DNA of 64,000 bases from Arthrobacter sp. S41 (GTDB lineage Bacteria; Actinomycetota; Actinomycetes; Actinomycetales; Micrococcaceae), in assembly GCF_004320535.1 (NCBI RefSeq), contig NZ_SIHY01000001.1, positions 1,116,001 through 1,180,000 of the forward strand, read 5' to 3'. The notes under the pieces were generated by a model that was given only the letters and a program-made list of their open reading frames with translations, was not told the DNA's origin and ran no database searches. Numbering within the stretch: position 1 is the first letter of the stretch; each line of letters starts with the position of its first letter. The translations under genes and the position numbers were made by a program. Shown piece after piece: positions 9,097-17,418 of the stretch.

Positions 9097-10071
9097 TCAG
9101 GCCAAACCGGCAACGACGGCAGCGCCGTCAGCAATCATGGATTCGGCCAGGTCTCGGCCAAGCTGCACAGCGGAGTTGATGGAGTCGGCGGAAGTACGAG
9201 CGCTACGGCGCATCACTTCAGATCCATCGGGGTTGCAGGCCACCGCTTCGAGCACCAGCTCGGCACCATCCACCTGCGCCAGCGCGCCAATGGGTGCGGC
9301 GCATCCTGCTTCTAGCGTGGAAAGCAAGGAACGTTCGGCGACAACCTGCATTCGGGTATGAAGATCATCAAATGATTCCAGGGCCTGATCCAAGGCTTGG
9401 TGGCCGCTACCGGTGGTACGCACTTCCAGTGCCAAAGCACCCTGGCCCGGGGCAGGCAACATGATCGAGGGATCTAGGTACTCGGTGATGTAGCTTTCCA
9501 GCCCGAGTCGACGCATTCCGGCGGCGGCCAAAATGACCGCATCCAAATCACCCTGGGTGCTTCGGCCAACGCTGCCGTCATCCAAGGTCTCGCCGATGCC
9601 TTTGACCCGACCCAAACGGGTAGGGACGTTACCGCGGATATCAACAATCTGCAGGTCGCTACGGTAGGCCAAGAGCTGGGCTGCTCGGCGTGGAGAACCG
9701 GTGCCTACCTTGGCGCCCTGCGGCAAATCATCCAAGCCCAGTGAGTCATGGGAGCACAGTGCGTCTCGAACATCTTCACGGGCCGGGATGCAGGCCAGAA
9801 CCAAGCCTTCAGGTTGCGCTGTCGGCAAGTCCTTGAGTGAGTGGACGGCTAGGTCGCATCCGGAATCCAGTAGACGTTGGCGCAAAGCGGCGGCAAAGAC
9901 GCCGGTACCACCAAGGGTTGCCAGCGATCCGGTCACTACGTCACCCTCGGTTTTCACCAGAACGGTCTGCACTTCAAGACCAGAAATTTCGGCGAGCTTC
10001 TGCGCAGCCCAACCGGTCTGGGTGGTGGCCAACGCACTACCGCGAGTACCTACTCGGAACGATTCGCTCAT
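9097..10071 (-). CDS. hemC: Hydroxymethylbilane synthase (porphobilinogen deaminase) HemC
   Basis: A 324-residue enzyme that joins four porphobilinogen units into hydroxymethylbilane. The dipyrromethane cofactor cysteine is Cys257 in LEAGCAAPIGA. The catalytic Asp81 lies in HSLKDLPT, and the arginine-rich GTGSPRRAAQL is at 123-133. Length and order fit the family. Its start overlaps the hemH stop by 4 bases, which implies translational coupling. Confidence 0.95.
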   Translation of the reverse strand: MSESFRVGTRGSALATTQTGWAAQKLAEISGLEVQTVLVKTEGDVVTGSLATLGGTGVFAAALRQRLLDSGCDLAVHSLKDLPTAQPEGLVLACIPAREDVRDALCSHDSLGLDDLPQGAKVGTGSPRRAAQLLAYRSDLQIVDIRGNVPTRLGRVKGIGETLDDGSVGRSTQGDLDAVILAAAGMRRLGLESYITEYLDPSIMLPAPGQGALALEVRTTGSGHQALDQALESFDDLHTRMQVVAERSLLSTLEAGCAAPIGALAQVDGAELVLEAVACNPDGSEVMRRSARTSADSINSAVQLGRDLAESMIADGAAVVAGLA

Positions 10072-11273
10072 GATTGTGGCACTCCAACTTCAGAGTCAAC
10101 GGCGGCAATAGTTGGCCGCAGCGTTCCGTCCAAGGCCCGCTTTTCGCAGCAGCCTGGGCGGCAGACATCAAACCATGGACCGCCCTGAACCACCGAGGCA
10201 CGACCAGCCCGGCGTGCCTTGCCATCTTCGCCGAGCAGACGCTCTTCAATCAGGTCAACCAAACCGGAAACAAAAGGTTGCTGGGTACCCGGGGTGGCCA
10301 CACGATCAAAGGCCAGACCCAGCTGAGCGCAGGTGTCCTTGGCTTCGGTATCTAGATCCCAAAGCACTTCCATATGATCAGAGATAAAACCGATCGGTAC
10401 AACAACAACACCGCCGACACCGGCAGCAGCATCCTCTTCCAGTGCGTCATTGATATCCGGTTCCAGCCACGGCATGTGCGGCGCACCCGAACGAGACTGG
10501 TACACCAACGAGTAGTCCAATCCCTTGGCTTCTTCAACCTGGGAAAGAATGTACTGCGCGACGGCCCGGTGCTGCGCGGTGTAGAGATTTTCGCTGTTTG
10601 CTTCGCGAATTTCTTTCGGACCAGCAGCCTGCGCATCCCCCATCGGAATGGAGTGGGTGACAAAAACGATCTTCACTGGCTTGTCAGTTTTTCCAGCCTC
10701 AGCAAGCTGGGCCTGAACCTTAGCCAAAGAAATCCGCAAGCTCTGAACAAAAGGCTCAACAAAAGCGGGAGTATCAAAGAACTGACGGATCTTATCAACT
10801 TCAACCACGCCGTCTAGGCCCGTGGCCAGCAGCCCCATGCCAAGGTCTTCGCGGTACTGTCGGCAGGCCGAGTACCCTGAGTAGGCGCCGGTGCCGAGCA
10901 TCAGAACTTTGCGGTGACCATCGTCGGCCAGCTGTTGCAAGGTGTCGTTTACAAACGGGTGCCAGTTACGGTTACCCCAGTACACCGGCAGGTTGATGCC
11001 ACGGGATGCCAGCTCGGCTTCCAGCGCGGCCTTCAACTCACGGTTTTGTCCGTTGATCGGTGAGACACCACCATTTTTGCGGTAGTGAACTGCCACCTCT
11101 TCAAGGCGTTCATCCGGGATACCTCGGCCTCCGGTGACGTTGCGCAAAAATGGCAGCACATCGTCTTGGCCTTCTGGCCCACCAAAGGAGGCGAGTAGCA
11201 AAGCATCATACGCTTTAGGAATCATCTGACCGTTCTGGTCGAATCCCTGGCGCGGATCAAAACTCTGGCTCAC
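10068..11273 (-). CDS. hemH: Coproporphyrin ferrochelatase (HemH/CpfC), probable [2Fe-2S] type
   Basis: A 401-residue ferrochelatase that inserts Fe2+ into coproporphyrin III in the coproporphyrin-dependent pathway. The metal-site histidine lies in VFVTHSIPMGD, and FISDHMEVLWDLDTEA carries the second conserved histidine and acidic face. Four cysteines fit the actinobacterial [2Fe-2S] form: Cys137 in GYSACRQYRED plus Cys371, Cys375 and Cys376 near the C-terminus (VCRPGCC). A C-terminal tail of 25 residues follows the cysteines. It overlaps both hemC and hemQ by 4 bases. The substrate call rests on hemQ and cgoX next door. Confidence 0.92.
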   Translation of the reverse strand: MSQSFDPRQGFDQNGQMIPKAYDALLLASFGGPEGQDDVLPFLRNVTGGRGIPDERLEEVAVHYRKNGGVSPINGQNRELKAALEAELASRGINLPVYWGNRNWHPFVNDTLQQLADDGHRKVLMLGTGAYSGYSACRQYREDLGMGLLATGLDGVVEVDKIRQFFDTPAFVEPFVQSLRISLAKVQAQLAEAGKTDKPVKIVFVTHSIPMGDAQAAGPKEIREANSENLYTAQHRAVAQYILSQVEEAKGLDYSLVYQSRSGAPHMPWLEPDINDALEEDAAAGVGGVVVVPIGFISDHMEVLWDLDTEAKDTCAQLGLAFDRVATPGTQQPFVSGLVDLIEERLLGEDGKARRAGRASVVQGGPWFDVCRPGCCEKRALDGTLRPTIAAVDSEVGVPQS

Positions 11274-11989
11274 TTTAATACCTCAAGCACGTCGGCAGCA
11301 GAGATCTTCCGTCCGGTGTAGAACGGGGTTTCTTCACGTACGTGGTGACGGGCTTCGGTGTAGCGCAGGTGACGCATCATATCGACAAGGTCGATCATGT
11401 CATCGGCTTCGAGGCAAATCTGCCACTCGTAGTCACCGAAGGAGAACGCAGCGACGGTGTTGGCCAGAACGTTAGGGAATTCGCGGCCTAGGATGCCGTG
11501 GTCACGAAGCATTTTGCCACGTTCGGCTGGGTCCATGGTGTACCAGTCGGTGGAACGAACAAACGGGTAAACCGTCATCCATTCCTTGGCGCGGATGCCG
11601 CGGGCGAAAGCTGGAGAGTGGTTCTTAGCAAATTCTGCTTCGCGGTGCACAGCCATGGTGGAGTACACAATTTTTGTGCCTTCCAGCAGCGCGGAGCGAC
11701 GGATCTTGCGCAGCGAAGCCTGAAGCAGCTCGGCAGATGGGCCGTGGACCCACACCATGATGTCAGCGTCTTCGCGCATGGCCGAGACGTCGTAGATGCC
11801 TCGCACGATGGCACCTTCGGTGGCCAGCTCTGCGATCAGCGCATCAAACTCGGTTGCTGCGCCTTCGCTGCGCTCAACGATTTCGGAACGCTTAAAGATG
11901 GTCCAGAGCGTGTAGAAGAAAGTTGGGTTTTCTCCCGCATTCGTGCGTTCGTTCATGACGGGCGAATTGTGCTCGGGTGCGTTGCTCAC
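11270..11989 (-). CDS. hemQ: Coproheme decarboxylase HemQ (ChdC)
   Basis: A 239-residue chlorite-dismutase-family protein that decarboxylates coproheme to heme b with peroxide, the last step of the gram-positive heme route. The catalytic tyrosine is probably in MTVYPFVRS, and the heme-ligand histidine in MLRDHGILG. The GTG at 11989 was chosen because a strong AAGGAG site lies 8 bases upstream. A longer reading from 12037 would add 16 poorly conserved residues. It lies between cgoX and hemH, the signature arrangement of the coproporphyrin-dependent pathway. Confidence 0.92.
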   Translation of the reverse strand: MSNAPEHNSPVMNERTNAGENPTFFYTLWTIFKRSEIVERSEGAATEFDALIAELATEGAIVRGIYDVSAMREDADIMVWVHGPSAELLQASLRKIRRSALLEGTKIVYSTMAVHREAEFAKNHSPAFARGIRAKEWMTVYPFVRSTDWYTMDPAERGKMLRDHGILGREFPNVLANTVAAFSFGDYEWQICLEADDMIDLVDMMRHLRYTEARHHVREETPFYTGRKISAADVLEVLK

Positions 11990-12053
11990 GTGATGTTCTC
12001 CTTGTTCTGCGGATCTTTTCATGGATGATGAATCCAAAATTCTTGCTGAAGTC

Positions 12054-13610
12054 TTAGCGGGCGCTGATGGCCACCGCGCGGCGTGCTTGAGAGATCACTC
12101 GGGCTAGGCCCGTACCGGAAATCCAGGCACCAACCACATCAAGCCCGACCAATGGTGCCAGCGCTTGTTCAAGGTCGACTCGACGCTGCACTGCGGCTTC
12201 ACCTTGCAAAGGCACCATGTCGCTGAAGCGCGAGACGAAACTTCCTAAGACATCATCCCGATGCAATTGAACACCGAGAATCTTTGAAGCGTCTTTGATA
12301 GCTAACTCGATCAATGCTTCGTCATTGCCGGATTCAACCACTGGCTCAGACTCACCGATACGACCGAAGGACAGTCGAACCACGTGGGTTCCAGGGCCAG
12401 CTTCATTTGCGAGCCAAGGCCACTTCGCAGTGGAATGGGTCAGCGCTTTGGCGGTCAGTGGAGCGTTCTTATTGACCAGCACTCCCGAACCACGCGGTGC
12501 ATCATCCAGTTCAGGCTTGTCCACCACCAAAATTGCTAGCGCAATGGAATTGGACGTGTCCTCAGCACTAATTTGTGCCTCGGAAGCCAGCAGCGGGTTA
12601 ATCAGCTCTAAGGCAGGTGCAGCCGGTGTGGCAATGACGACCCGCTCTGCCTGAATTTCTTGGCCAAGGCTAGTTACCGTATAGGGGATCTGGGCATGAG
12701 CGTCGTAACTGACGGCAGTGACTGGCGAATTACGAACCAGTGTTGCCCCGGAGTCTTCTAGTTGCTTCACGAGTGACTCAACGAGGGTAAACATTCCACC
12801 CTCAAGTCCGCCCACGCGTGAACCTGCAGGAGCTGAAGCCTGCAATTTAGCTACCGCGCGGGCCAACGATCCGGTTTCCTGCATCGCTTGGCGCAGGCCA
12901 GGGGCGGCAGCGTCAATAGAGATCTGAGCCGGGTCGGTGGAGTACACGCCATTAATCACCGGCGAGACCAGCAGGTCCAAAACCGCTTGCCCCATACGGG
13001 TGCGCACTACTTCAGCCACTGAAAGTTTTTGGGTAGCCCACTTTTTGCTCATTGGCGTGATCAGGTCAGCAGCCGCACGGACTGTGCCGGCGCGACCAAT
13101 AATGTTGCGCACAGCATCGGTGCGTACATCCGCAGGGATGCCAAGTAGGGCAGTGGCAGGCATTGGGTGTGCCACGATCTCTTGCTCGTCCCCCTGAATC
13201 AACCAGGCTGACTGGCCCGAGGTCTGAGCGATTTTTTCACTCAGGTCCAATTCATCTAGGTAGGCGGCAACCGTACCCTGACGTACCGCAAAGGATTCTG
13301 CGCCGGCATCAATTTTCAGTCCGGCTACGTCGGTGGTTCGCATGCTGCCGCCAAAGCTGTCATTGGCTTCTAAGACGGTAACTGCGTATCCGGTTTGACG
13401 AAGATCTCGGGCAGCGACCAGGCCTGCGATGCCACCGCCGATAACTACCGCGTGTGCTGCCTTCGGCTTAGCCTCATCGGTGGCAGTGCGTTTGTTATGT
13501 CGGGTTTCATTGGCTTTGCGTACTTTTTCTAGCAACCGCAAAGCGTGGGCAGGCGACTGCGAAGAGATCTCTGAACGCTCTACAGAAGCTGGCGATGATT
13601 CCTTGCTCAC
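12054..13610 (-). CDS. hemY: Coproporphyrinogen III / protoporphyrinogen oxidase (HemY/CgoX)
   Basis: A 518-residue FAD enzyme that oxidises coproporphyrinogen III to coproporphyrin III. The dinucleotide-binding GGGIAG is at 58-63 in VVIGGGIAGLVAARDL, followed by the flavin glutamate in VLEANDSFGG. At the C-terminus, GAWISGTGLARV is the second FAD contact. About 50 charged residues precede the FAD domain, which is longer than usual. The GTG at 13610 was chosen from a GAAGG about 10 bases upstream, but other starts as far up as 13670 are possible. It follows hemE and precedes hemQ. Confidence 0.9.
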   Translation of the reverse strand: MSKESSPASVERSEISSQSPAHALRLLEKVRKANETRHNKRTATDEAKPKAAHAVVIGGGIAGLVAARDLRQTGYAVTVLEANDSFGGSMRTTDVAGLKIDAGAESFAVRQGTVAAYLDELDLSEKIAQTSGQSAWLIQGDEQEIVAHPMPATALLGIPADVRTDAVRNIIGRAGTVRAAADLITPMSKKWATQKLSVAEVVRTRMGQAVLDLLVSPVINGVYSTDPAQISIDAAAPGLRQAMQETGSLARAVAKLQASAPAGSRVGGLEGGMFTLVESLVKQLEDSGATLVRNSPVTAVSYDAHAQIPYTVTSLGQEIQAERVVIATPAAPALELINPLLASEAQISAEDTSNSIALAILVVDKPELDDAPRGSGVLVNKNAPLTAKALTHSTAKWPWLANEAGPGTHVVRLSFGRIGESEPVVESGNDEALIELAIKDASKILGVQLHRDDVLGSFVSRFSDMVPLQGEAAVQRRVDLEQALAPLVGLDVVGAWISGTGLARVISQARRAVAISAR

Positions 13611-13707
13611 GTACTTAGCACCTTCTACCTTCACACATTGAAGCGGTTGCCTTGGACCGGGATTACGCACAAGCCCAAGGCACTACTCCCAGCTTAGACC
13701 CGTTGAA

Positions 13708-14763
13708 TTACAGCGAGTGAATGAGCTCTACCACTTTGCTCAGCACAGTTGGATCCGTAGTTGGCGGAACACCATGGCCCAGGTTCACTACGTGTCCACG
13801 GGCCTGCTTTCCAGCTTCAACAACTTCACGCACGTGCGCTTCAAGCACTTCCCATGGAGCGGTCAGCAGTGCAGGGTCGATATTGCCCTGAACCGAAACG
13901 CCTTGGCCCAACCGTTCGATCGCGGTATCCAGTGGAATGCGGTAATCCACGCCCACGGTGTCAACGCCAATATCGCGCATAGCGCTTAGCAGTTCCCCGG
14001 TGCCGGTGCCGAAGTGAATCAATGGCACACCCAAGTCACGAACGAAATCCAAAGCCTGCGACGAATAAGGCGCGACGAACTTTTCATAGTCAGGCAATGA
14101 CAAGGAACCTGCCCACGAATCAAATAGCTGAGCCGCAGAAGCCCCGGCTTCAACCTGTGCACGCAAGAACTTGCCTGAAGCGTCGGCAGCCCAACGCATG
14201 AGTCCTTCCCACACTTCTGGTTCTGAATGCATCATGGTGCGTGGACCCAAGTGGTCGCGGCTTGGCTTGCCTTCAACCATGTAGGCGGCCACGGTAAATG
14301 GTGCGCCGGCAAAACCGATCAATGGCGTGGAGCCTAATTCAGCAACGGTCAGGCGCACAGCTTCACGAATTGGTTCCAAGGACTCTTCGGTGAGTTCTGG
14401 AAGTGCTGCGACCTGTTCCGCGGTGCGGATAGGAGTATCTAGTACCGGGCCAACGCCTGGCACGATGTCTACACCGATTCCAGCCAAGCGCAGTGGGATG
14501 ACAATATCGGAGAAGAAGATTCCGGCGTCAACCTTGTGTCGGCGTACCGGTTGCAGGGTGATTTCGCTGGCCATTGCTGGGTCCAGGCATGAATCAAGCA
14601 TGCTCACGCCTTCACGCAACTTCAGGTATTCCGGCAGGGAACGCCCCGCTTGGCGCATGAACCACACTGGATGGTGCGACGGAGTTTTGCCCGTCAAAGC
14701 TTGGATCAAAGCGGAATCTTGGGTACGTCCATCGAGCATCGGATGGTTCTGCGACAGGGTCAT
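13708..14763 (-). CDS. hemE: Uroporphyrinogen decarboxylase HemE
   Basis: A 351-residue enzyme that removes four acetate carboxyls from uroporphyrinogen III. The N-terminal signature WFMRQAGRSLPEY (about 34-46) carries the conserved arginines. The conserved aspartate-tyrosine region FAGAPFTVAAYMVEG follows near 149-163. The C-terminus ends with the usual NLGHGVPPTTDP. It is the first gene of the minus-strand heme operon and has a good sigma-70-like promoter about 30 bases upstream of the ATG. Confidence 0.95.
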   Translation of the reverse strand: MTLSQNHPMLDGRTQDSALIQALTGKTPSHHPVWFMRQAGRSLPEYLKLREGVSMLDSCLDPAMASEITLQPVRRHKVDAGIFFSDIVIPLRLAGIGVDIVPGVGPVLDTPIRTAEQVAALPELTEESLEPIREAVRLTVAELGSTPLIGFAGAPFTVAAYMVEGKPSRDHLGPRTMMHSEPEVWEGLMRWAADASGKFLRAQVEAGASAAQLFDSWAGSLSLPDYEKFVAPYSSQALDFVRDLGVPLIHFGTGTGELLSAMRDIGVDTVGVDYRIPLDTAIERLGQGVSVQGNIDPALLTAPWEVLEAHVREVVEAGKQARGHVVNLGHGVPPTTDPTVLSKVVELIHSL

Positions 14764-14785
14764 ACTCTAATTCTGCCAAGTCTTG

Positions 14786-14814
14786 AGATTAAAGCCCATT
14801 CGGGAGGTCCGCAA
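14786..14814 (-). promoter_or_regulatory. Putative sigma-70 promoter for the hemE operon
   Basis: On the minus strand a -35 box TTGCGG (14814-14809) and a -10 box TAATCT (14791-14786) are separated by exactly 17 bases. Transcription would begin near 14779, giving a short leader of about 16 bases before the hemE ATG. Match by eye only. Confidence 0.45.
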
Positions 14815-14871
14815 GCAGCCGAAGGTGAGCAACCTAACCCACCCAAAGGGCCCGATTTAGGCACGCCTGCG

Positions 14872-14900
14872 TTGTTTGCTCGGTCGTTCCGTCCTATTCT
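14872..14900 (+). promoter_or_regulatory. Putative sigma-70 promoter for hemA (nearly leaderless)
   Basis: A -35 box TTGTTT (14872-14877) and a -10 box TATTCT (14895-14900) are 17 bases apart. Transcription would start near 14907, only about 3 bases before the GTG start at 14910, so the hemA mRNA could be leaderless, a common state in actinobacteria. Match by eye only. Confidence 0.45.
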
Positions 14901-14909
14901 GGGGACACT

Positions 14910-16250
14910 GTGGTTTTCTTATCTCTTGTCGCTTCGCATTCGCAGCTCGATCTTGAGACCGTCGCGCAAATTAGCGCTTCGGCCGACGGGCTGGCAGCTG
15001 CCTCCGTTAACGGTTCGGCGGCCATCAATGGTGCCGTCGTTCTAGCAACCTGCAACCGTTTCGAGGTGTATGCGGACGTATCCCACGTGGATGACGCCAC
15101 CGATCACCTGGTGAACGCACTGGCAGAAAGCACTAGCCTCTCCCCCGACTTCTTGGCCCGCCACCTGACCAGCTTGGAAGGTGAACCGGTCATTGAGCAC
15201 CTCTTCTCCGTGGGCGCTGGCTTGGACTCGGCCGTTGTTGGCGAACGCGAAATCGCCGGCCAGGTGCGTCGAGCGCTGACCCAAGCGCAAACCGAAAAGA
15301 CCACCACAAGCAACCTCAACCGCTTGTTCCAGAACGCAACCCGAGCAGCCAAGGATGTCGGCTCGAATACGGATCTGGGAACTCAGGGCAAGTCCGTAGT
15401 ATCGGTGGCACTGGATCTAGCTGAAGAGCTGATGTCCGGAGATCGCGATTGGTCCGAACAGGACGTTGTGCTTTTCGGCACCGGTTCATACGCCGGAGCA
15501 ACCATGGCTCTACTGAAGGAACGTGGCGTTAAGCGCGTTTCTGTTTACTCGCATTCGGGCCGTGCCGCTGACTTCACGGCTAAGCGTGGAGGATTCCCGC
15601 TCAGCGATGAACTTCTGCCCCAGGCACTGCGTGAAGCCGACGTGATTGTTGGTTGTTCCGGTGGCGGACACCAGATCTCGCGTGCAGAGCTAGAAACATT
15701 ACGTGTGAAAAACCATCCGTTGATCGCTATCGACATGGCTCTAACTCATGACTTTGATCCAACTTTGGTTGAGCTGGCAGACGCAGAACTGATTACCCTT
15801 GAATCGGTCCGCATGGCTGCTCCCACCGAGCAGGCTATGGCTGTACACGCCGCTAGTCGCATCGTAAAGAAAGCCACGACCGAATTTGCTACAGCTCAGC
15901 GTGAGCGTGAAGCAGATTTCGCGATTGTGGCCCTGCGCCAGCACACCAAGGCCGTCCTTGATCAGGAAATCGCCAAGGTTCGCGCACAGCATGGTTGTAC
16001 TGCAGCTGCTGAAGAAGTAGAGATGGCAATGCGTCGTATGGTCCGCCAGCTTCTGCATGTTCCGACCGTACGAGCCCGCGAATTAGCTGGCGAAGGACGC
16101 ACCGACGAATACGTCTCAGCGTTGGAGACCCTGTACGGATTAGAGCTATCCGAGCCACAGGTTAGTCCACTGGCTGAGGTACCGCCGGTCCGAAGTACCG
16201 CGAGCCCGGTTGCGAGTTGCCCGGTCACCGAAGAATCAAAATCCGCATAA
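14910..16250 (+). CDS. hemA: Glutamyl-tRNA reductase HemA
   Basis: A 446-residue NADPH-dependent enzyme that reduces glutamyl-tRNA(Glu) to glutamate-1-semialdehyde, the committed step of the C5 pathway. The nucleophile is Cys48 in ATCNRFEVY. GEREIAGQVRRAL is the second signature of the catalytic domain, and the NADP-binding strand VVLFGTGSYAG follows near 188-198. The start is GTG. It is divergent from the rest of the heme cluster, sharing a 146-base promoter region with hemE. Confidence 0.95.
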   Translation: MVFLSLVASHSQLDLETVAQISASADGLAAASVNGSAAINGAVVLATCNRFEVYADVSHVDDATDHLVNALAESTSLSPDFLARHLTSLEGEPVIEHLFSVGAGLDSAVVGEREIAGQVRRALTQAQTEKTTTSNLNRLFQNATRAAKDVGSNTDLGTQGKSVVSVALDLAEELMSGDRDWSEQDVVLFGTGSYAGATMALLKERGVKRVSVYSHSGRAADFTAKRGGFPLSDELLPQALREADVIVGCSGGGHQISRAELETLRVKNHPLIAIDMALTHDFDPTLVELADAELITLESVRMAAPTEQAMAVHAASRIVKKATTEFATAQREREADFAIVALRQHTKAVLDQEIAKVRAQHGCTAAAEEVEMAMRRMVRQLLHVPTVRARELAGEGRTDEYVSALETLYGLELSEPQVSPLAEVPPVRSTASPVASCPVTEESKSA

Positions 16251-16387
16251 TTAATCCTCGTTTCTTGATTTACAGTTCTGCATTCCAAGTCAAAGCATGG
16301 AATACTACTTCCAAGTAGATCACTGCGCTCAATTTCCAGATTGAATCGGCGGTGCATCGCGCAGCAGCTGGAAAGGCCGGATTCGAC

Positions 16388-17011
16388 ATGACGGAACTTG
16401 AAAATAGCAAAGGTGCCCGCTCCCAGCGGATGCCCCGTGAAGCACGGCGCCGACAGCTATTGCAGGCCGCCCATCAAGTTTTTGTTGCCCACGGTTACCA
16501 TGGCGCTTCCATGGACGAAATCGCTGAAGTGGCACTCGTATCCAAACCAGTGCTGTACCAACACTTCCCCGGTAAGCGCGAGCTCTACCTAGCTTTGTTG
16601 GATTCTCACTTAGCCGACTTCAGCAAGAAGCTCGAAGAAGCCATCAGCTCCACCACCGATAACCGTCAGCGCGTGTTTGCCACCATCAACACGTACTACA
16701 GCTACATCAAGGGCGAATCTCAGGCCTACCGTCTCATTTTTGAATCCGATGTATTGTCTGATCAGCTGATTGCCGGACGTATCGAACGCTTCAACAATAA
16801 GCTCGCTGCGTCTATCGCCCGCGTTGTTGTGCAGGACACCGACATGAGCGAGGCTGAAGGCCTGCTTGCCGGTCGAGCCCTGGCTGGCCTATCGCAAGTT
16901 TCTGCTCGTTATTGGGCTTCCACCGATGATGCGGTGGACCAAGAAACCGCCGTAGATCTCATCTCGCGTTTAGCTTGGCGCGGAATTTCACAGTTCCCCA
17001 AAGAAAACTAG
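16388..17011 (+). CDS. TetR-family transcriptional regulator
   Basis: A 207-residue repressor-type protein. The N-terminal TetR helix-turn-helix runs from about residue 17 to 62, with the core VFVAHGYHGASMDEIAEVALVSKP followed by YQHFPGKRELY. The C-terminal ligand domain is all-helical and not specific. The ATG at 16388 follows GGAAAGG by about 10 bases. It precedes a DUF3107 gene, as Rv3208 precedes Rv3208A in M. tuberculosis (from memory), so it is probably a conserved house-keeping regulator. Its ligand is unknown. Confidence 0.85.
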   Translation: MTELENSKGARSQRMPREARRRQLLQAAHQVFVAHGYHGASMDEIAEVALVSKPVLYQHFPGKRELYLALLDSHLADFSKKLEEAISSTTDNRQRVFATINTYYSYIKGESQAYRLIFESDVLSDQLIAGRIERFNNKLAASIARVVVQDTDMSEAEGLLAGRALAGLSQVSARYWASTDDAVDQETAVDLISRLAWRGISQFPKEN

Positions 17012-17075
17012 CTAAATTAGTCTTCAGAGGACCCATACGGGACACCTAAATCGTTTGAGAGGATCAGCGACAATC

Positions 17076-17297
17076 ATGGAAATCCGCATTGGCATTCAGA
17101 ATGTAGCCCGCGAAGTTGTACTTGAATCCGAGCTCAGCAACGCAGAAGTGAACGAGCAGGTCGCTAAGGCCATCGCCGATGGCACCGTCTTGGCACTTAA
17201 GGATCCAAAGGGCCGCGAGGTTTTGCTGCCTTCTGCTGGCATCGCTTACGTTGAGATCGGCCCAGAAGAAGTTCGCCGCGTCGGCTTCGGTCAGTAG
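17076..17297 (+). CDS. DUF3107 family protein (actinobacterial small protein)
   Basis: A 73-residue soluble protein, beginning MEIRIGIQNVAREV and ending IGPEEVRRVGFG, both typical of DUF3107 (Rv3208A/TB9.4 family). The function is not known. A GAGAGGA ribosome site precedes the ATG at 17076. It follows the TetR gene by 64 bases and is closed by its own terminator. Confidence 0.85.
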   Translation: MEIRIGIQNVAREVVLESELSNAEVNEQVAKAIADGTVLALKDPKGREVLLPSAGIAYVEIGPEEVRRVGFGQ

Positions 17298-17335
17298 AAC
17301 ACAAATTATTCAAGGCGCTTGACGCCTGTCGAAGA

Positions 17336-17375
17336 ATGGCTGGTTTCCCGTTGACGGGACACCGGCCATTTTTTT
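17336..17375 (+). terminator. Rho-independent terminator after the DUF3107 gene
   Basis: A stem of about 15 bp with a few wobble or mismatched pairs (ATGGCTGG... paired with ...CCGGCCAT), a short loop near 17351-17353 and a run of seven T residues. It lies 39 bases after the stop. Confidence 0.88.
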
Positions 17376-17418
17376 CGAAATAGTGTCTTAGTTCACTGTG
17401 TTGTGATAATGCTAAGGG

